Source of the DNA: Zelonia costaricensis
Lineage: Eukaryota; Euglenozoa; Kinetoplastea; Trypanosomatida; Trypanosomatidae
NCBI GenBank assembly: GCA_030849075.1
Contig: JASAOO010003236.1
Span: 1 to 31,108 of the forward strand
DNA: 31,108 nt
Reading direction: 5' to 3'
Numbering within the stretch: the stretch's first letter is position 1; every line of letters starts with the position of its first letter. Positions 20,201 to 27,244 of the stretch are shown here, one piece after another. Under the pieces are notes generated by a model. It worked only from the letters and a program-made list of their open reading frames with translations. It did not search any database and was not told the origin of the DNA. A program made the translations under genes and the position numbers.

Positions 20201-20673
20201 GACGAGCCCGAGAGCGACGCGCCACTGCCAGCGCCAAGGCTGCCGCCCGCGGCGTGCATGGAGTGCGTGGTGTGGAGGGAGCGGACGCCCAGCACGGCGC
20301 GGCGCGCTGACACGCACCGGCGCTCCTCGGCGTCCCGGGCCGTGCCGTCGAGCTGCGGCGACGACGCGGCGGTGGGCTGCTGCAGCAGTGACTGCATCGA
20401 CTGCAGCGCGCAGAGCTTCACGATGTCGAGATGCTCACTCTCGGGCGACGCCTCGCGCTCTTCGGCCGCCTTGTCGTAGTGGTAGGCGGTGGGCAGCACC
20501 TGCTGCACCTGGGCCTCGCCACGCCGCCCCAGCCACGAGCTCCGCGTGTCATGCCGCTCCACCAGGAAGTACGCCGGCAGGAACAAGAGCAGCTGCACCG
20601 TGAAGAGGAGCAGAGTGCGGCCGGCGTAGTAGACGCACGTGATGACGTACGAGAGGGTGGTGCCAATGGCCAT
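14284..20673 (-). CDS. Giant membrane-anchored alpha/beta hydrolase, EMB8/YheT/ABHD1-3 type
   Basis: A 2129-residue protein. The N-terminus (5-37) is a strong hydrophobic segment, probably a membrane anchor, followed by HDTRSSW-LGRR. The hydrolase core is scattered: a 'VVVLLLCPSLLQGSGLYPHAV' type strand-loop at 735-755 (oxyanion region of the fold), the nucleophile elbow VAVGWSEAA with Ser949, the acid strand VPTLLVHARDDPVAP with Asp1813/1814, and the histidine loop RRGSHAVFMEG with His1843. GWS at the elbow, DDP and the GSH-FMEG loop are typical of the EMB8/YheT/ABHD1-3 esterase/lipase group. Between Ser949 and the Asp lie about 860 residues of mostly Ser/Ala/Pro-rich sequence, and another ~600 low-complexity residues precede the core, so the protein is about five times the usual 320-450 residues. 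The C-terminus keeps an ordered WLERLIFEYVEKVV helix (2097-2110). By family it would act on lipid esters at a membrane; substrate unknown. Start: first ATG after the splice acceptor; upstream extension reaches only a TTG. Confidence 0.82.
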   Translation of the reverse strand: MAIGTTLSYVITCVYYAGRTLLLFTVQLLLFLPAYFLVERHDTRSSWLGRRGEAQVQQVLPTAYHYDKAAEEREASPESEHLDIVKLCALQSMQSLLQQPTAASSPQLDGTARDAEERRCVSARRAVLGVRSLHTTHSMHAAGGSLGAGSGASLSGSSRLWPHMPGSLTWSSSPGHGPGSPGRGMRSPLDGSSSGGGGIGHGGNSGPAAAAPRRAGMLGSSSPALPMRPSPPAAAWEGEEDSEGSWSNYTMATTPSASTVQRPLSLSPAEIAMPRNGTAATGNDGGGGLRAAGGAAASAYAGLRDVFSLNAVSVNGEGGAGPEVAGMGSLACTPLLRPAATARPPARLHAASDSLSGRLSGAGGIGACGGAPLQPCVTDVFFEGVPVCAAVAVPQGDVAAATRAVVGTARRWGRGRLVPAAWRAALARAYAAGVAAEGEMRRAVPAWCAVQFQPLAAQKPSGSVDVAVAPGPPFRGQLGFLPPWYAVHARAQLLLALVDPLLRIAAELLCCRGWGSARLDPDNSVVQERGERLPSPGLVVQRRAYEAGHGGGASTAMSFVVAALVQPMRLCLRVLQSVVYALVLGSTDTAALPRTSSPPQAVSAQRGGGSLLYPLRRLEAAVHARIDGYVADTQHTFERLLTDTPAGAGEANAYTSATATNSFTVPSVSVTAHGLASGSPNTTTATAAAAASLPTATHVPFSASANTSAACEKTVGVYWLHGRRPTVPSPSTAPVVVLLLCPSLLQGSGLYPHAVARLSHVCQLMTLAGQWQSSLATPTRNGKGDEEEEEGTRTPTNTAEAPYSPVSPTTRRASRSSSRESSEGAAGPQCAGPNTGPAAPEWYAAVPVVELRAPAAEAGQPDDISMPPLTLRDLRRIVERLRTQLESITGTTTNSGAATAEGGVREGRRGNPLSTASSGEPSAPSASLPPVPSTPASRRPVYLVAVGWSEAASPLLELAITQQHHAHAPAPAAPAEAAVAAPRLDGVVCLSHTLSSAFQLLPQQPTEAMMLKEQHQHRHPLAPRMAPSPLGTTRRTSFATTIMTTGTGSIVSSSAASPLASSRATRTPPTSSPSASPPPPGSAKMYAAPHMPRILSRLTTGPARLLLLMTRMEMIADALLLHRHHHAPQQAASPKSGRVCDWSRRAHRAEGAFASAQTTRSAAAVPPPCNSLYHLLQVFREAREEVNRAQRGLDRATILWTHQRHQRGVRRPSPQQQQARSSSPLMRRQAPAHYAARQGWRGNAADGVMSASAADSFSAPPSRRTDEESEWSVEAEPVSAAGAAAKAHPTAASSFAAPHPPLPQHGLRVETPAKFARTVNTAEVSVASARSGDAAPAAAATHSSLDVPHHAVTWASSSPLLVRQDRPHERSPVLWGLPRLETATDWEELAQSPMMTEAQQQQRLDTANVTVRDLPPPPSVDPPTHIGNGTGPTHVAPTPASLTGGAAGSSSSSGGGASGPRGASAGGGRRRLTVAHGVDADGAGLLAATTSPAHRPPLGATTASLSASPLYRTWSHMSTEDVIAACTLQVVSPNARQVAWLPTSGGGAAAAARQGAAGLSESADGGVLLRPHQSTLAMAASAPAFSLPSPAANSAESGAAAAAAGVVAAGPAATLAGPVRAYSGTSSDGEAPPAASAATPTPENSVGAGLRRASVDAGSAHDDASESGELRRNVSASATYADLPTTAMTSMLPAPQLRLSPFAPTLPSASALSHSVTSAPSPASHAVATTSAASSVYHYDAYPLLRASPPAAAAAPAGSPTPPPTPYPPLASVRTPALSSQAAALVELRVRSAQHAALIQRIRVPTLLVHARDDPVAPTATLPFSLLQANPWITTVLTRRGSHAVFMEGAAAVWRRPRLVVTQYWQDGDDGADGDDSDDGSEEEAPRQHRRRERRRGAADDEATATREVDARHWAESVGDRSAGMSREKGKPASPPWQPLATSSMPPAHPPAAAPPHASLTFAANRQTPLLVVAALSADKTGSPARGMDGAAAAGGAAGEGASTRFSSSPSSRTSSTDPSFTTRSSSCPASSSSNASGGELGAGVLGGGIVEWLPVNDVHALKGRGAAAAGGRRSGRVGASPVVPSHWQVRMEGTTWLERLIFEYVEKVVLSAATPAPPPASLSPANPA

Positions 20674-20732
20674 CTGCGCCAGCACACCGCGCAGTGGCGT
20701 GAGTCTGTGGTGTGTGTGTATTCTCGAGGAGT

Positions 20733-20790
20733 ACCCGTGAAGCAGGACGGAGGAACGAGAAAGTGGGAGGAGGTCGAGGGGGGGGGAGGT
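20733..20790 (-). promoter_or_regulatory. Candidate trans-splice acceptor of the hydrolase gene
   Basis: A long pyrimidine-rich stretch on the minus strand (about 20789-20738) contains no AG until 20734-20733. Splicing there gives a 59-base 5' UTR with the ATG at 20673 as the first start codon. Confidence 0.55.
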
Positions 20791-21287
20791 GTATAAGTCG
20801 ATCACAGGGGAAGTCAAGGGAAACACAAAAAAACTCACAAAAACCAAACAAGCAAAAGGAGGTCAGCCAGCGAAGGCTGCCGGCCGGTCGGTCGGGGGGG
20901 GGGGGGGGCTAAAGGGAGGAACGCTCACGGGTCGTCGGGTGAGGACATCGGGTGGAGACGTCCACCGCCGCGGTCCCCCACACACGTGCGCCGAGGGTGT
21001 ATGGGGTGCGCACCCAAGGGGGGGAGGGAGGTTGGCTGGCTCGGGTGGAGGCGGTGGCGAGTTTTGGGGACAGGAAGCGGGAATACGGTGAGGGAATAGA
21101 AGAGCAGAGCAGTGCGATCGTGTGGGTGAGGGGGGGGGGAGTTTTGGTTTCGATTGTGGCCAAGGCGAAGCCTACATACCCCTGTGGGTGTGTATGTGTG
21201 TGAGGGGCCGTTGTTGCGTGTTTGTGTTCGTACGCTGTCGCCGTGTCATGTAAGGCTCCTTGTGCGGCCGCTCAGATGCGTGGTACA

Positions 21288-21313
21288 TGTGTGTGTGTGT
21301 GTGTGTGTGTGTG
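21288..21313. repeat. TG microsatellite
   Basis: Thirteen TG units without interruption, between the Sec23 and hydrolase genes. Confidence 0.9.
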
Positions 21314-21948
21314 CGGTGCACATGCACATACGGCAGCATTGGAGATGAAGCGCAGGCGATTGGCGCGGACGAGGAGGCTTGATGAGTTTGAAAGTTAGAG
21401 TCATGGGAGGCGTCCGAGTCAAGGGCGTGTCGACCTGCCAGCCGTCCAGCAGGAGCTGCACCCCCCCCTCACCCCCGGGGTAAGCTGCTCACAGCGCAAA
21501 CACGAGTGCACTGCACTGCTCTGGCGGTGGTTCGAAGGTGCGGCCTGCGCAGCCAGCCGACGGCCCAGCCTCCCTCCTTCCTCCACCCTCCTTGGAGCAC
21601 CGGCACCCTCGCGGGGAGGTGTCACGGCGGGCTGTGTGAGTGTCAGCGCGTCCCGCATCACCCACTGGAGCCGCAACCCCACGGCAGCACCCGCAGCACG
21701 TGCCCCCCCCCACTCACACACACAGACACAGTTAAACAGCCGCGTCGACTTCTCCGTGGGCCTCCGCTCTTCTCCAGCTGCTGCGGCGTTGCGCCGTTGT
21801 CGGTTTCTCCGTGGTTGGGTGTTGGTTAGAACTACAGAACCCCGAGCGAGGGCGGCGGAGATGCCGACCCACGCCACACAGGGCACGCCATAGCAGCAGC
21901 GTGCCCCCTCCTCACATCGACGTTCCACTCCCTTCGCATGTGCACTCC

Positions 21949-22083
21949 AACACACACAGGCACACACACACTCACACACACGCCCACAAGGGCACGCAGG
22001 TCGCGCCACACACACACACACACGCTAAGCTCATACCCGCGCCCACACAACCACAAACACACACACGGACCCGCGCACACGCA
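21949..22083. repeat. CA-rich imperfect repeat tract
   Basis: About 135 bases of broken CA repeats, starting 42 bases beyond the Sec23 stop codon. In the Sec23 transcript this would be a UG-rich element at the start of the 3' UTR. It is the largest CA-rich block in the window. Confidence 0.85.
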
Positions 22084-22124
22084 CAGGCCCTGTCGGGGAG
22101 GGAGGCGACATCAACAGCGGCGCC

Positions 22125-25100
22125 TCATGCCTTGCTCTTGTCGTCGGCGGCGACCACGGCCTTCTTGAGCGACGCCATGAAGGTCAGGATCGATGCGTCG
22201 TCAGTGTAGATGACGTCGGGCTGGTCCGGGGCCCCGTTGGGCCCAGTGCCGTACTGGGCGCCAGAGCTCTGGTAGTTGGTGGCGGGGTTCACGCGCGTCT
22301 TGACGTGGCGCGCCTCCGAGCCGTCGGCGTCCGTGCGGGAGAACCGTGGGTACGGGTAGCGGTACGACAAGATGCCCTGCGCGTCTTGCTCCGCCGCCTC
22401 CAGCAGCTCCGCGAAGTTGGCGTATTCGGGGTTCTCGTGGTAGGCGGCCTCGATCCACTGATAAATGGTGCTGCCCCACATGACGTGCACGTTGAAGTAC
22501 GCGTCCATGAGAACGATGTTGTCGTGGCGCAGGCTGTTGCTGTCCAGCTGCACCGGCGACGCGTAGGGCCGCTCAATGTCGTACGAGTCCAGCGTGGGCT
22601 GGATCATGAGCATGCAGTTGTCCACCGACTCGCGCAGCAGCCAGTGCCGCTTGAAAGTCGTCTCATCGGGCGAGATGTTGAGCACCATGAAGTACTCGGA
22701 CCGGCGCAGGTTGTAAATGAAGGACGGGAACAGGGACAGGCACGGGTCGAGCTGCAGCGTGTTGGCCTGGCCCGGCGTGAAGCTGGCGTACCGCCGCACA
22801 AAGCGGACGAGCAGCGTGTCGAGCCACCGCTTCGCGTCGTCCCACTTGCCGGGGTGCCTCTCCAGGATGCTCACCGCCATGCGGGCCACCACCGTCGCCG
22901 CGCACGTCTGGTCGAAGGCGCCGGCGCTCGTGTAGAAGCTCGGCGGCGCCGTCGGCGGTGCGATCGGCTGCACCGTCGACGTCACACGCAGCCGCTGCTC
23001 CCCGCGCGGGGTCGTGTAGCGCGTCGCGAACTGGATGAAGCGCCGCTCATGCGCGCTCTCGATGCCGCCCTGCTTGCCGTCCGCCGTCGCCGTGTCGAAG
23101 ACGAACGAGAGCGTCATGCCCTTGTCCAGCGCGCTGACGCACCAGCGCGTCGTGCCGCCCACCCCCACCTCCAGCGGCGACGTCAGCCGCGCCGGCCCCC
23201 GCTTGTTTGCCTCCACGTCCACGTTGCACGGTCCCAGCGCACCGCGAAGCAGTGTGCCCACTGACGTGTTCACCTCGAGGTGCACGGCGAAGCCGCAGTT
23301 GGCGCTGTAGTCCTCTTGGGCGCCCGCGTCGCCGCCCTCGGTGCCGGGGCGCAGGTCGCACCGCTGCCAGTATCGCCTCAGCGACTCGAGGAACATGATG
23401 TCGGTCGTCTCGTCCTCGACGATGAGGGTGCCGCCGGTGTTGTCGATGCAGCGCCGCATCTCCATCACGCCGACCTGGTCCAGCGACTGCGCAAACACGT
23501 CGAGGCACGTGTTCGCCGCCGTCAGCCGCGGCTCCAGTGCGTTGTAGAAGCTGAAGGCCGCCTCGTAGTACGGCGTGTCGCCCTCGATGATGTCGCGGTG
23601 GAAGCGCATCATGTCGGCCTTGTCCGTGCTGATCACCGCGCCGGGGCCCCGCGTGCAGGGGCCACCGGTGAAGAGCAGGATCTTGCCCATCTTCACGTTC
23701 GCCGCCGCAGCAGCCGCAGCCACGGCCGCCTTGGCGTTGCGGTCGAGCCCCGCCATGTACGCGGCGGGCAGCGGCGGGGCCGCTAGGGCCTCCATGAGGT
23801 ACGTCGCAGCCTCCACAGCCGTCGACGTCGCCCGCAGCGGCCGCCTTGACGACGACACCGCCGCGCCGTCCTCCTCCATTTCGCTGATGAGCGCCGTCAG
23901 CGCGTCCTCAACCTCGCACAGCGGGGCGAGCAGCCGGCCACGGACGGGGTGGCTCTCCGATACCTGCAGCATGCCCTGCAGCGCCTCCGCGGTGTTGGCT
24001 GCGTTGCCGCGCAGCAGGTAGCACTTGCGCACCGCCACGCCCGGCTTGCTGCCGAGCTCCCACACGGCGACCGTGGCGCCGAAGGAGATGAGCCCGACCA
24101 GGGCGTTGCGCGGCAGGCACGGCAGCGACTCCAGCAGGCTGGCCCGCAGCGAGGCCATCTCGCCCGCCGGGATGCACGTGTCCACTACGAAGATAAACGC
24201 CGGCACGGCAGCAGGCGGCGGCGGGGCGGCGCTGGTGGCGCGCGGCGGGGCGAGCACGTACTCGACCGTCTCGTACATGAGGGCCGGGTGCTGCTCCGTG
24301 ACGCCGGTATTCGCCTGAAACGTGTTGCGGCGCTTGCAGGAGAGGCAGACCCAGTACTTGCCCACTTCCCGCTGGCTGTGCACGCTGCAGAAGGCGCCGC
24401 AGTTGGAGCAGCGCAGCTCATCGACCATGGCGCCGAGCACCATGTGGCTCGGCTCGATGGGGTAGAGTGGGGTGTACATGCAGCTCATGGGCAGCACCAT
24501 CTCCGGCGGCATCGTCAGCGTCGCCGCCGACGGGTTCTCCTTCGTCTTTCCCTTCGTCGTGGTAGGGTAGCACGACCAGGTCCAGCGCAGCCCGTTCTCG
24601 TCCGTCGCGTTCGTCGCCGCAGGGGCAGTGGCCACCGTGCTCGCCTGATACGGAGCGGCGGCCGCCATGTTGTTGCTGTTGCCGCCGCCGCCACCGTAGT
24701 AGCCGTCCAGCTGTGGCGGCTGCTGGTGCTGCGGCTGCGGCTGCGGGTGCAGGGGTTGGGGCGCGTAGTAGCCCTGTGACGACTGCTGCTGTGGCTGTGG
24801 CATTGGCGGCGCCGCGGCGGCAGGCGCGTTGTACGCACTCATCGCGGGTGCCGCGCCGTTGATGCCCGGTGCTGCTGCATAGGCATCATGACCGCCGGCC
24901 TGGTAGCCGCCGCCATTGCTCTGGGCGCCGCTCTGGGCGCCGTAGTAGCCCGGCGCTGGTGCCGCCCCGCTGCTGCCGCCGTACGCGCTCGCGGTCTGGT
25001 AGGAGGTGCCCCACGCCCCGCTGCTGGCCGGCTGCTGGGCCTGGGCGCTGTAGCCGCCGTAGCCGCCGTTCATCGCCGCCGGCGCGCTGCCGCCGCCGTA

Positions 25101-25196
25101 GTACTCCGCCCCACTGCCGTAGGCCGCGCCCGCCGTCGCAGCGGCTGCACCCTGCGGCGCGGCTTGGGTGTAGTACGTGTTGTAGGTCTGGCTCAT
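22125..25196 (-). CDS. SEC23: COPII coat subunit Sec23 (Sar1 GTPase activator)
   Basis: A 1023-residue Sec23, the inner COPII coat subunit that pairs with Sec24, activates the Sar1 GTPase and drives ER-to-Golgi vesicle budding. After a low-complexity region (1-198) come: the conserved opening LRWTWSCYP (203-211) and YTPLYP (241-246); zinc finger C263-x2-C266 and C284-x2-C287; trunk domain starting PAFIFVVDTC (332-341) with LVGLISFG (366-373); the GGP-TRGPG motif (511-518) and the LDQVGVMEM strand (572-580); beta-sandwich 640-740; helical domain 760-870; and a gelsolin-like domain 880-975 with the conserved ILSYRYPYPRF (942-952). The Sar1-stimulating arginine of Sec23 lies in this last segment in yeast; Arg951 is a candidate but not aligned here. 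Typical Sec23 is about 760 residues; the excess is the Q/G/A/Y-rich N-terminus and a C-terminal tail. Start: first ATG, 54 bases after the likely splice acceptor; the frame extends upstream only to a GTG. Trypanosomatids carry more than one Sec23; which paralogue this is cannot be said. Confidence 0.95.
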   Translation of the reverse strand: MSQTYNTYYTQAAPQGAAAATAGAAYGSGAEYYGGGSAPAAMNGGYGGYSAQAQQPASSGAWGTSYQTASAYGGSSGAAPAPGYYGAQSGAQSNGGGYQAGGHDAYAAAPGINGAAPAMSAYNAPAAAAPPMPQPQQQSSQGYYAPQPLHPQPQPQHQQPPQLDGYYGGGGGNSNNMAAAAPYQASTVATAPAATNATDENGLRWTWSCYPTTTKGKTKENPSAATLTMPPEMVLPMSCMYTPLYPIEPSHMVLGAMVDELRCSNCGAFCSVHSQREVGKYWVCLSCKRRNTFQANTGVTEQHPALMYETVEYVLAPPRATSAAPPPPAAVPAFIFVVDTCIPAGEMASLRASLLESLPCLPRNALVGLISFGATVAVWELGSKPGVAVRKCYLLRGNAANTAEALQGMLQVSESHPVRGRLLAPLCEVEDALTALISEMEEDGAAVSSSRRPLRATSTAVEAATYLMEALAAPPLPAAYMAGLDRNAKAAVAAAAAAANVKMGKILLFTGGPCTRGPGAVISTDKADMMRFHRDIIEGDTPYYEAAFSFYNALEPRLTAANTCLDVFAQSLDQVGVMEMRRCIDNTGGTLIVEDETTDIMFLESLRRYWQRCDLRPGTEGGDAGAQEDYSANCGFAVHLEVNTSVGTLLRGALGPCNVDVEANKRGPARLTSPLEVGVGGTTRWCVSALDKGMTLSFVFDTATADGKQGGIESAHERRFIQFATRYTTPRGEQRLRVTSTVQPIAPPTAPPSFYTSAGAFDQTCAATVVARMAVSILERHPGKWDDAKRWLDTLLVRFVRRYASFTPGQANTLQLDPCLSLFPSFIYNLRRSEYFMVLNISPDETTFKRHWLLRESVDNCMLMIQPTLDSYDIERPYASPVQLDSNSLRHDNIVLMDAYFNVHVMWGSTIYQWIEAAYHENPEYANFAELLEAAEQDAQGILSYRYPYPRFSRTDADGSEARHVKTRVNPATNYQSSGAQYGTGPNGAPDQPDVIYTDDASILTFMASLKKAVVAADDKSKA

Positions 25197-25250
25197 GCTT
25201 CGTCTTTCCTCTTTCAACGCCTGCGCGTGACGGCGGGAAGGGGGTTGGGG

Positions 25251-25282
25251 CTGAGGAGAATGACGGGGGGGGGGGGGGGAGG
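25251..25282 (-). promoter_or_regulatory. Candidate trans-splice acceptor of Sec23
   Basis: On the minus strand a run of fifteen C (25279-25265) is followed by CATTCTCCTCAG, with AG at 25252-25251. The 5' UTR is 54 bases and contains no ATG, so the Met at 25196 is the first start. Confidence 0.65.
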
Positions 25283-25793
25283 TGCGTTGACGCGCAAGCG
25301 AGAGAAGGGGGAGTGGGGGTGGAGGTGGGCGCGATGGGCGGGCGTGAAGTGTGCAAACCTGGATCCACTGCGAGGGCGAGGGGGCGCACGACGCGGCGAA
25401 GGGGAAGGGGGCAGATGAAAAGAGGAAACACGGGACTATCGATGATGCTGAGGATGGTGATGGAGATGGGAGGGGGGTCCCCACGGTTCACCACGCGGTG
25501 GAGGTCACCACGCAGAGGCGCCTCAAACAGACACACAAAACACACGCACGATGAGGAGCGCTGACGCAGGCACCGCACCCACGCACGAGGGGCGGCGGCG
25601 GTGACGCGTCGTGGGTTCAATGAAGGGAGGTACGAGAAAGGAAGGGGGAGGGAGAGACAAGGATCGATAAGCTAGGACGCGATGAGGTGAGCGGGGTTGG
25701 GTGGAAGGTCTACTATCGCAGGCACAGGAGGGGGGGAAGGGGGGGGGGGTGAATGCCCGTGCGTGGATAGGTGTGTTGTGTGTACGCGTGTTT

Positions 25794-25816
25794 TGTGTGT
25801 GTGTGTGTGTTTGTGC
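25794..25816. repeat. TG microsatellite
   Basis: TG repeat in the gap between Sec23 and the KKT4-like gene. Confidence 0.85.
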
Positions 25817-26489
25817 GTGCGGGTTTCAGTTTTTTTTCTTTTCCTTTCGCCGGTGGGACTGGCGGACTTTAGGGATGGCGCGGCGCGAGTCGCGAAGAGG
25901 CGTGGGTGCAGTGGCACACGGTGCAGAGGCGGCGGGGAAGGGGGTGCGGACAAGGCTGTTGCGTCACAGCCGGAGGTGGGACACTGTGATGATGACGGTG
26001 ACTTGAGGAGAGCACGCGGGAGGAGAGGGGCAGATGGAGGGTGATGGTGCAAGGGTATACCGAATGCGCGCTTTTTTGTTCAACCTTGTGGTAGGCTCAG
26101 GGTGCGCAGAGGGAAGGGGGGGGGGGGGTGGGGCGAGGACGGCAGCAGTCGCCGCGGGTCACGCGTAACGCAGCCTCGCGACCTGGGAAGAACCGTTGGC
26201 ACGCGTCGTGCCGGGTGAGGGCATGACACACACGTGTACAGACGCACGAGTTTGAGTGCGCGCAGGAGGTCGAACGAGGGGGTGAGGTAGAGGCACTGCG
26301 GGGCCAGTGCCCGCCAGCCCCCCACCCCCTTCCCGCCCGTCGACGTCGGCGGTCATGTGCCGACGTGATGGAGTGCGTTCTCTTCTCCGTGTGTCGCTTT
26401 CCTTTTCTTTTCGCCGCGTAAAACACGCGTAGGGGAGCAAAAAGGAGGAGTGGAGTCTACCTGTATGTCGCCGCGAGGCTCGATCACGT

Positions 26490-26505
26490 CACACACACGC
26501 ACACG

Positions 26506-26540
<35 letters not shown>

Positions 26541-26541
26541 G
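26490..26541. repeat. CA microsatellite
   Basis: Long CA repeat with CG, TA and AA interruptions, in the 3' flank of the KKT4-like gene. Confidence 0.9.
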
Positions 26542-27244
26542 GACACCAGTTCGGGTCTTGTCATGCACGCCACGAGAACACGTCAACGAATACGCGACTT
26601 GACGCTGGAGAAAGAAAGGAAAAACATTAGCGAAAGTGAAGCACTAGGAAAGGGGAGGAGGGGGGTGAAGCTGGACGAGGTCTTCTGTAGAGGGGCGGGC
26701 TGTGTTCTTGTCGAGCGGTAATTGGATGGGGGGTGGGAGGGGCACACCACGTCGGTGTGTGTGTACCTCTGTGTGGATCGAGCGGGTTGAGAAAGCACGA
26801 GAGAGGACCACGACACACATGAAAGTGTCCCCTCCCGTTGTGCGCGGTCGCTGCAGCGGCGAGGAGCATCCTCCCTGCCGCAGTCACAACGCATTCCCCC
26901 CCCCGACAACACAGACACAGCCACAACGCAAGTCGACAGCGCAGGCACACGGGACAGGAACCAGCCAGCAACGCTGACCGCATCGCCCTTGCACAGGTGC
27001 AAGCTCCCCATCCCTCCCTCCCCTACCCAGACCCTCTCCGCAAAGCTCCCCTCCCCCCGGTTCTATTGCCCACGCAACTGCACACGTGTAAGTGCCACGT
27101 GTGCGGCACGGCGTCACAAGCGCCTTCTAACGGCACCTCAACGCGAAAACACAAGGAACACGTGACACCACGACGCAGTCCCACACACGTTAACCCTTCC
27201 CCCCCCCGGGCGTCTCCCCCGCGCCTCCAGTCACCACCCCTTGC

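Larger units (their letters stand above)
20674..22124. other. Intergenic region, Sec23 gene to hydrolase gene
   Basis: Holds the 3' UTR of the Sec23 gene, which begins with CA-rich sequence close to the stop codon, and the 5' UTR of the hydrolase gene. There are G runs at 20779-20786, 20894-20908 and 21131-21140, and a TG repeat at 21288-21313. Overlapping low-complexity frames only; no gene is supported. Confidence 0.7.
25197..27244. other. Intergenic region, KKT4-like gene to Sec23 gene
   Basis: The longest gap (2.0 kb) holds the 3' UTR of the KKT4-like gene and the 5' UTR of Sec23. It contains TG and CA microsatellites, and G runs near 25265-25279, 25741-25749 and 26117-26128. Frames up to about 230 residues on either strand are low-complexity, lack recognisable domains and overlap each other, so I call no gene. 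A small gene in 25600-27200 cannot be fully excluded. Confidence 0.6.

Noticed and set aside
21525..21545. GGTTCGAA motif resembling a tRNA B box
   Set aside because: No matching A box, acceptor stem or cloverleaf around it on either strand.
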